Part shown: one piece after another, positions 60,101 through 64,000 of the stretch | Layout of the letters: each line of letters opens with the position of its first letter | How positions within the stretch are numbered: the stretch's first letter is position 1 | NCBI GenBank assembly: GCA_018389105.1 | Contig: JACATO010000065.1 | Coordinates: forward strand, 1,383,001 to 1,447,000 | Direction: 5' to 3' | DNA: 64,000 nt | DNA from: Nautilus pompilius | Lineage: Eukaryota > Mollusca > Cephalopoda > Nautilida > Nautilidae | Notes under the pieces: generated by a model | What the model was told of the DNA's origin: nothing | The model's input: the letters and a program-made list of their open reading frames with translations, nothing else | The model's database searches: none | Program-made: the position numbers and the translations under genes

Positions 60101-61236
60101 TCGGATGTGGATAGGCTTCTCTCAGTTCATGATCCAGATGCTTTCAAAGATGCTCAATCAGATTCATATCAAGGCTTTGAAATATCCATGGAAGAAGTTG
60201 AATACCTTGATTCCTCTTCCAGACTGTGGTCACATAAGAGGATTGTGTCATGTAGTACTGTCTCCTGAAGAACATGGGCACTGAATTTCAGTATGCTGAA
60301 ATTACTACAATGGTAGGTGGAGGTGGTGTTTTTAAAGGCAGAATTGAGATGTCCTTCAGCAAACAATTTATGCCTTTCCATCATGTGAGAATGCAGCTCA
60401 CAAAAAGAAATCATTGAGATTGAAGATCTTGTGTTTTCGCCAAGCCCATATGCAATGTTCAGAGTTGAATTGTTGATATTTAGACTCATAGAAGAAAAAT
60501 ATTACACTGCAAATGCTCAAGGTTCTTTTCAAACAAGCCCTGTGGCCAGATCTTTTAAAGTACTTTATTTCTGATGGACAAATCTTTCTCACATGCTTCA
60601 TGTCCCCTGTAAACAAGTCGGTAAAATGGTGATGGCACTTTTTATGGCTTATTTCTGTTGCATGTGATGTTAGCAAAAGAATTTTGATGGTGTGTAAATG
60701 GTGATCAATAACACCTTCTTATCATGGTATAGTCTACCAAGTTGTTTTGCCACAATAGTGAAATTTATCTCAGTGAACTTCATGATGATATTAGTCACAG
60801 ATCTATAAATGTTGTGATCTTTGGCAATTTGTCATCATCCTCAGAAAAACAGAAAACATATCGAAAGATCCACTGTTTTTTGCAATGATGATAGAGAACA
60901 CAAGTTATCAGTCCACCTAGATATCCAATATACTCATATATATATATATATATATCATTGAAAGTTTTCAAATTAATTTTACAGGGCACTGTATTTCTTG
61001 GTATAATTCATTCTCTATAATTTACCCATTGGATTCAGACTTCTGTATTTGCTTCAAGATTGGTAACTGAGGGTAATAAAAAGTCATGTAAATGACCAAA
61101 TACATATAAATTTAAGAAAAGTAAAAAAACAAATAATTACATAATTATAGATAATTTTTTTCTTTTTTACCTGCATTTCATCTTGATCAATGTTTGCCAA
61201 TGAAATTAGAGTTTGTATGCCACCAAGTTCCACCAC
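41907..61236 (-). CDS. armadillo-repeat protein, nine 3' exons (5' end outside or not found)
   Basis: Nine minus-strand segments, each bounded by AG and GT, join in a single frame to 333 residues plus TAG (1,002 coding bases): 61171-61236, 59671-59762, 59313-59407, 53767-53951, 52444-52518, 47743-47862, 46285-46413, 42900-43030, 41907-42015. Repeated helical units such as VVELGGIQTLISLANIDQDE, LIESGAIKAVCHILE, VLEDGALTPVLKLC and GLLAVSALSLIVEQPE are classic armadillo repeats. Later units (VLCNAACVVANLSVNPDDR, LFHVIRGIANFAKYKE) are more HEAT-like. Such proteins are superhelical protein-binding scaffolds; the partner is unknown. No membrane segment or enzyme motif is seen. There is no start codon in the first exon, so more exons lie upstream (beyond 61,236 and possibly beyond 64,000). 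I do not recognise which named ARM protein this is. The introns are laden with transposon relics. Confidence 0.85.
42900..43030 (-). CDS. ARM-protein exon 8 of 9 seen
   Basis: 131 bp. Acceptor CTGTATCTTTCAG, donor GTATTT (weak). Encodes VKYLPLIIDKCVRSNNDRIH, then AHGLRATMFLLVNNPDPVVQ; ends with two bases of an Arg codon. Confidence 0.87.
43031..43449. other. intron sequence, no extra exon seen
   Basis: AT-rich part of the intron between ARM exons 7 and 8. Confidence 0.5.
43450..44380 (-). pseudogene. pogo/Tigger-type transposase relic
   Basis: In the intron between ARM exons 7 and 8. Minus-strand frames give NVDPNTVFFDISSNMTAKKG and ALIWMCGYALCNCDVVQC, which match the order of the catalytic-domain start in pogo/Tigger/Jerky-type DDE transposases (an N-x-D-x-T-x-V-x-F-D-x-P-x-N-x-T block). 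After several breaks comes VTPGGITSLWQPLYIWVNKP, the equivalent of the I-P-G-G-x-T-S-x-L-Q-P-L-D block near the third acidic residue. The Asp after the L is Tyr here. The DNA-binding part was not found. Confidence 0.7.
44381..46284. other. intron sequence with repeats
   Basis: Intron between ARM exons 7 and 8. Minus-strand frames around 44607-44849 may be an extension of the pogo relic but show no clear motif. The rest is AT-rich with oligo-A/T runs. Confidence 0.4.
45614..45850 (+). pseudogene. possible degraded coding fragment of unknown origin
   Basis: Across two plus-strand frames, split by a G9 run, the peptides QRNDQHFAKEGRQNTSMMKE, LTKEDWEGGG and, after a shift, LPKKNWRKPTIDRQLVKKKS and KPSGAAKAESFAALIKYF can be read up to a stop. 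The Lys-rich, low-Ile composition is unlike translated AT-rich DNA. It might be a processed pseudogene or an unknown element. I cannot name the parent protein. Confidence 0.25.
46285..46413 (-). CDS. ARM-protein exon 7 of 9 seen
   Basis: 129 bp, in phase at both ends. Acceptor TTAATTTCTAG, strong donor GTGAGT. Encodes KVLYDLFECLCVMLHEDLNQ, then a helix FHVIRGIANFAKYKE. Confidence 0.88.
46414..47742. other. intron between ARM exons 6 and 7
   Basis: No exon or transposon recognised. Contains the AAT microsatellite at 47373-47445. Confidence 0.5.
47373..47445. repeat. (AAT)n microsatellite, imperfect
   Basis: AAT/ATA units with interruptions. Confidence 0.93.
47743..47862 (-). CDS. ARM-protein exon 6 of 9 seen
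   Basis: 120 bp, in phase at both ends. Acceptor TGTATTATAG, strong donor GTAAGT. Encodes EDFTSGHNLKAVIQSSPDNV and QVLCNAACVVANLSVNPDDR. A 142-codon plus-strand frame opposite this exon is a shadow. Confidence 0.88.
47863..50119. other. intron between ARM exons 5 and 6, left part
   Basis: AT-rich with an (AC)n tract at 48141-48174. No exon seen. Confidence 0.5.
50120..50139. repeat. (AC)n microsatellite
   Basis: Short AC tract directly left of a MITE arm. Confidence 0.85.
50140..50300. repeat. foldback MITE-like element, copy B
   Basis: The left arm (TAGTTGTTATAAGGT, ACAGCACCATTAATTTCTAA) and the inverted right arm (TTAATTACAAATTACTGGTG, ATGTAATAACTAGCCACC) pair with each other and match the arms at 27751, 38140 and 39612. 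Confidence 0.6.
50480..52085 (-). mobile_element. 5'-truncated non-LTR retrotransposon (LINE) with RNase H
   Basis: Lies in the intron between ARM exons 5 and 6, same strand as the gene. From right to left on the minus strand: the end of the reverse-transcriptase/thumb region (DPSLTWSVHMDQLVEDCTRR, then SAIQNSALRLITGA), a linker, an RNase H domain beginning IYTDGSLDPTAGMAGAGIHI with AELWAIERA and SHVGIQCNE blocks, and a C-terminal Cys-His motif CQLCGSEEEDLEHILFHC. Endonuclease and most of the RT are missing. Frameshifts and stops break the frame. The third RNase H acidic residue is Asn (codon AAT at 51138-51140). The RNase H plus terminal CCHC layout suggests the I/R1/jockey-like group. Confidence 0.85.
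51027..51377 (-). pseudogene. RNase H domain of the LINE
   Basis: Longest intact piece of the element, about 116 codons. First Asp in YTDGS and Glu in AELWAIE are kept; the third catalytic position reads LSNSKSSL, where the family has Asp in place of Asn. Confidence 0.8.
52444..52518 (-). CDS. ARM-protein exon 5 of 9 seen
   Basis: 75 bp, in phase at both ends. Acceptor TTCAATTTTAG, donor CAG/GTAAAG. Encodes LQEVALKTLAHLSMGTNCHR then HRIIQ. Confidence 0.87.
52519..53766. other. intron between ARM exons 4 and 5
   Basis: AT-rich; no exon or mobile element recognised. Confidence 0.5.
53767..53951 (-). CDS. ARM-protein exon 4 of 9 seen
   Basis: 185 bp. Acceptor TTTTTATTGTAG, donor GTAAAA (weak at position 5). 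Encodes VLEDGALTPVLKLCNMNDEV, then GLLAVSALSLIVEQPEAHSA and a helix ending LTAAFDEQ: one whole armadillo repeat and part of the next. Ends in phase 0. Confidence 0.9.
54571..56235 (+). pseudogene. ZBED5-like hAT transposase relic
   Basis: In the large intron between ARM exons 3 and 4, opposite strand. Begins with ATG and an intact BED-finger start: KWQQYSVDYLKFGFIPSPTN with CLLCEHDF and LSRSSKHLKKK, giving the C-x2-C...H pattern. About 1.2 kb of frames broken by stops follow, including HIQVRWLLKCKCL (the family has a V-R-W-L-S-R-G block) and, near the end, LRLHLSSIKPDINKLAESHQ, the equivalent of the C-terminal S-x-I-x-P-x-I block of ZBED5/hAT-type proteins. Many stops; non-functional. Terminal inverted repeats were not located. 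Confidence 0.72.
56236..57260. other. intron spacer
   Basis: AT-rich, with a short GT tract near 56515-56531. Nothing recognised. Confidence 0.5.
57270..57540 (-). pseudogene. pogo/Tigger N-terminal DNA-binding relic
   Basis: Minus-strand frames read YTVAFKLEVVKLAK, then after a stop a GNMAT-like stretch, then KWTNIEDKLEKYVLTQ. These are the first helix of a pogo-type helix-turn-helix (Y-T-x-x-F-K-L-x-V-V) and the start of the CENP-B-type second DNA-binding domain (L-E-x-x-L-x-x-W/Y-V). No catalytic part is attached here. Confidence 0.55.
57800..58035 (+). pseudogene. C-terminal remnant of an IS630/mariner-like transposase
   Basis: The plus strand reads FPWPPRSPNLSLDFFFYGSI with one frame slip, the W-P-P-R-S-P-D-L block before the last catalytic residue. 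The C-terminal tail with VETLQATINNYVLH follows. Upstream catalytic parts were not recognised, although the frames at 57623-57811 may belong. Confidence 0.6.
58210..59130 (-). pseudogene. Tc1-like transposase relic
   Basis: Minus-strand frames: FTDESKF in the first Asp region (58770-58790), GIPLGG in the central part, then MIWPSCSPELNHIENVLDTL (58370-58430) with Asp-to-Glu before Leu-Asn and the catalytic Glu kept. The C-terminus contains LVNRVISSMQ. Stops and frameshifts throughout; inverted repeats not found. Confidence 0.7.
59313..59407 (-). CDS. ARM-protein exon 3 of 9 seen
   Basis: 95 bp. Acceptor TTTGTTTCAG, donor GTAAAG. Completes the split His codon, then ILERSEASHVTLQEGVSTLI and IFCKSKELRLK; ends with the first base of a Val codon. 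Confidence 0.85.
59671..59762 (-). CDS. ARM-protein exon 2 of 9 seen
   Basis: 92 bp, starts in phase 0, ends with two bases of a His codon. Acceptor TGTATTGTAG, strong donor GTAAGT. Encodes ESVVKGLHNLSTHQPLHTLL and IESGAIKAVC. Confidence 0.87.
59920..60900 (-). pseudogene. Tc1-like transposase relic in the intron between ARM exons 1 and 2
   Basis: Minus-strand frames give FFFYESKYQQFNSEHCIWAW (the catalytic Asp is Tyr), then MNLIEHL with HLDHELREAYPHPIN, and MELKENITEIWRSLDQTLMK with SLMGSRPNRV and GSTKHY at the C-terminus. This is a recognisable Tc1 order with several frameshifts. Confidence 0.7.
60935..60955. repeat. (AT)n microsatellite
   Basis: Short uninterrupted AT tract. Confidence 0.9.
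61171..61236 (-). CDS. ARM-protein exon 1 of 9 seen
   Basis: 66 bp, in phase at both ends. Acceptor TTATTCTAG, donor CAG/GTAAAA. Encodes VVELGGIQTLISLANIDQDE then Met-Gln, the last two helices of an armadillo unit. Confidence 0.85.
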
Positions 61237-62819
61237 CTAGAATAAATTTTTGAAAAAAGCAACTTCATAAAACCCAATAAAATATAGAAAAAAAAAATCT
61301 TTTAAAAATTATATTCTGATACTTTAAAAATTAATCTCCGTAATTACTTTTAATTTCAAGATTGTCAAAGTTTCTAGATTAAAGAAAATATTATTCACAT
61401 AGAAAGATTTACAACAGTGCCAGTATTGCAATCCTGTGCAAAAAAAAAAAAACTCAATTAAATAGCAAATAGAAATAACCTAATTTCCAGCATCATGCTT
61501 CATCTTAATGTTATTCTGTATAAACAAAATAAAAATAAACTTTTGAACAAAAATAGTCAAATTGCAACCATTTTCTGACTTTTTGAAAGCTTCCTAAATT
61601 CATTGTCTTTCAAGTTTAAATAAGAATCAACCCTAATAAAGACAGCCTCTTTCAACATTCCAGAAATCTAAGGTAGATTCCTCCTATTTTTCCCAAAACT
61701 TACATTTTATAACTACAAACTTTCAGATGTCATATTAGCAGATAAGTCTCAATGATTATGATTATTGTTAATAAAAATGGGTTTTGAGTAAAACAACAAA
61801 AACCAGCATACATTATCATTTCAAGAGGCAATACAAACAAATTTCCTGATAAAAAATAACAAGAAAACCTTACACAACCATTTGACAGTGTAATGGTTTT
61901 CAGTGGGTTTTTCAAGAATGATGGTTGCTGTAGTACCAATCTTACTATAAGTCATCAATAAAAGAATTCCGGCTAATGTCAGTGTAGCTCTGTGGTAATT
62001 GTACTTTATGAGTGGCATAAGCTAATGAAAAAATCACCCTTTTAAACATGCTAATTAGCTGAACACCTAAAAAGTTAAAAACAAAGAAAAAAACATTTCT
62101 AGCATATTACTGTATCAGTTTGACAATTAAGCTAATCTGTCACCTGCTTTATATGTTATAAACATGTAGTAAATAATTTCAGCAATGATGTATGCTTAAG
62201 CCATCATACTGTCAAATAACATGACAACTTTAGATTGCTCTAATAAGTTATCATAGTGTGTTGAATAAATAAATTGATGCATGACCAATGTGACAAAAAT
62301 GAAGATACAAAGGTTTTATGTTGAATGTACAACATTGCAGTAGAGAAAAAGGAATGAAGACTGACTGATCATACTGTCTTTTGCCTCCATTTTAATAATT
62401 AGTAGTTAGAATGCTTTATGAATGAACAAGCTACCAAAGCATCTGTGCTGACATAAGAGCAATGAAGCAACATTTGGTCGATAAAATAGATTTTGTGGTC
62501 AAACAAAAGAGCAATTTTTATGGCTCTCATCTATAGCAGAAACCTCTGTGAATGAAGTAGAATCTGATTGCTATCACAATACCAACAAATTCTGCATGTA
62601 TGTGGAACTACAGTATTTCTTCATGTCAAGATGTCAAGCCGACTAAAACTCTCAAGCCATACTTTAGACTACTTACTGCTTGCTTAGAGTTGTTTGTCAT
62701 ATATCTTCTACAACTTAGCAGGATTCTTTGAAAAACATTCAATTACAATTTCTGAGTAAACATACAAATTAATTAAACTATTTTCTACATTATTTTAAAG
62801 AGATTGTTATATTGCTGGA
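61237..62819. other. non-coding; presumably intron upstream of the first ARM exon seen
   Basis: The minus-strand frame 61821-62018 has a good acceptor-like site (TTTCATTAG at 62019-62027) but a poor donor. I did not accept it as an exon. The rest is AT-rich. Confidence 0.45.
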
Positions 62820-63060
62820 CTGTCTTGGTCAAGAGACTGTTCAAACCCTGGTTGGATTCAGCTCAATTTGATGTGGCTTCCTAACATGGTTTCTTCTTGC
62901 TCTTCCTTACCAGCCAGCCACATGGGTTTCCTCCCACATTTATAATGAAGGACTCTAGTAGAAACTTTCTTTAACAGGCATGTGTTAAATTCTTGGTTTA
63001 AAAAACTGACACCAAAGGGGTTTCCTCTGGTGGATGGATTCTTTATGTACCAAAGTTATG
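62820..63060 (+). repeat. SINE-like dispersed repeat, copy 4 (best copy)
   Basis: Starts with GGTCAAGAGACTG and a B-box-like GTTCAAACCCTGG (62841-62853), then TTCTTCTTGCTCTTCC, CAGCCAGCCA, the core TGGGTTTCCTCCCACATT, CTCTAGTAGAA and the tail TTTCCTCTGGTGGATGG. The B box points to a tRNA-derived head. It is the most complete of four copies. Confidence 0.6.
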
Positions 63061-64000
63061 ACATGGGTTTAAAGATGATTATTTTTAAAATGTCTAGTTT
63101 CAGAAACATTTCTTTGTCATTTATTTATTAAGCTTTTAATAACTCATTTGTTGCTATTACTTAATGAAAAATAAAATTCAATACCCTAATTTATTCAATT
63201 TTGATTTTAGTGTTAAAAATAGATACAAATGTAATTTAAAAGATACTTTACACACAGGTATTGAAAATCTAATTATTGGCATCATTTAAGTAACTTAGAA
63301 TTTTCCAGCTGTACATGCACAATCATGAGATGAGATGTTTTTAAGTACATTGCAGATATTTTTTTCTTAAATGGAGTTATTTTTCAGCAGGAATGCCTCC
63401 ACATGTAGATTTATCACTGGTTGGGTCCTAATATGGATGTCAAGTCAATAGAAATAATAAACTAAAACTTCTTTATGCCTTCTCTGGCAACATGTCACAA
63501 CACTATATGGTCAATACAATTTCCTATTTGTATCAGCTGTTTCATTTAAGCAACAGTAGACCAGTTACTTTGAACAATTTTTGCTGAAATCCATTTCAGT
63601 CCTTCATAGTTGTTGCAACACCATGTTCAGTGAGTCCAAAGTTAGAACTTGGATAATAAGGTAAAGTTAAGATGCCACTTTGAGTAATGGGTGAGATGAA
63701 CTCAAGCTTTGTAAAACATCCAATTTCACAGTACAGTAATAGTATCAATGCATTCCAAATATTCAATGTAACTTTTGAATAGTAACAGTGAAATAGTCAT
63801 CTTAGATCAATGCCTTTAACTACTTGAAATGAATATTCATGCTTCAAAGCATTAGTATGATCTCTCCAGCTATGAATCTTACATAATCAATATGAAAAAC
63901 ACAGCTGTGGCTAAGCTGACCATTCCTAAAAGTAAAGTGCTGCCACAGTAGGAATATTTCCATTAATTTGATAGGTTTGGCAGTCTTGCACTGGTTTCCC
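63061..64000. other. non-coding, nothing recognised
   Basis: AT-rich to moderate GC. No exon of the ARM gene found here, although its 5' part must lie in this direction. Confidence 0.45.

Noticed and set aside
61821..62018. Possible extra upstream ARM exon on the minus strand
   Set aside because: The acceptor is acceptable and the frame would join in phase 0, but the donor (AAG/GTTTTC) is poor and the second half of the peptide does not look like an armadillo repeat.

Overview
The window is animal nuclear DNA: AT-rich, intron-rich, full of microsatellites and decayed transposons, with no operons or ribosome-binding sites. The two supported host genes, the repeat mix (tRNA-derived SINEs, Tc1/mariner, pogo, hAT and an RNase H-bearing LINE) and the AC/AT/AG/GACA microsatellites suggest a lophotrochozoan invertebrate. 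A cephalopod-type mollusc is my best guess, by inference only.

Layout. Bases 1-20,000 are almost entirely non-coding: scattered SINE copies, microsatellites, a Tc1-like terminus and a few unexplained ORFs. Bases 20,086-25,260 are a cluster of four Tc1/mariner elements. One of them, 22,946-24,505, is nearly complete, with long inverted repeats and an uninterrupted transposase frame whose ancestral ATG appears lost. Bases 26,614-27,126 hold a GC-rich, hairpin-dense insertion bounded by 17-bp direct repeats. It is the most anomalous segment of the window.

Host gene 1 (plus strand, CDS 31,837-33,402) is a chondroitin sulfate N-acetylgalactosaminyltransferase. Its whole coding region lies in one exon behind an intron in the 5' UTR. 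Host gene 2 (minus strand, 41,907-61,236, open at its 5' end) is an armadillo-repeat protein. I rebuilt nine consecutive exons from reading-frame continuity and splice sites; they join without a break into 333 residues and a stop. The two genes are tail to tail, about 8.5 kb apart, and nothing suggests they work together.

Between them lie a long-inverted-repeat element carrying a BED zinc-finger relic (38,140-39,675) and a decayed mariner (39,837-41,069). The introns of gene 2 hold a pogo/Tigger relic, a foldback MITE, a 5'-truncated LINE, a ZBED-type hAT relic, a second pogo fragment, a mariner tail and two more Tc1 relics. No rRNA, CRISPR array or confident tRNA gene was seen.
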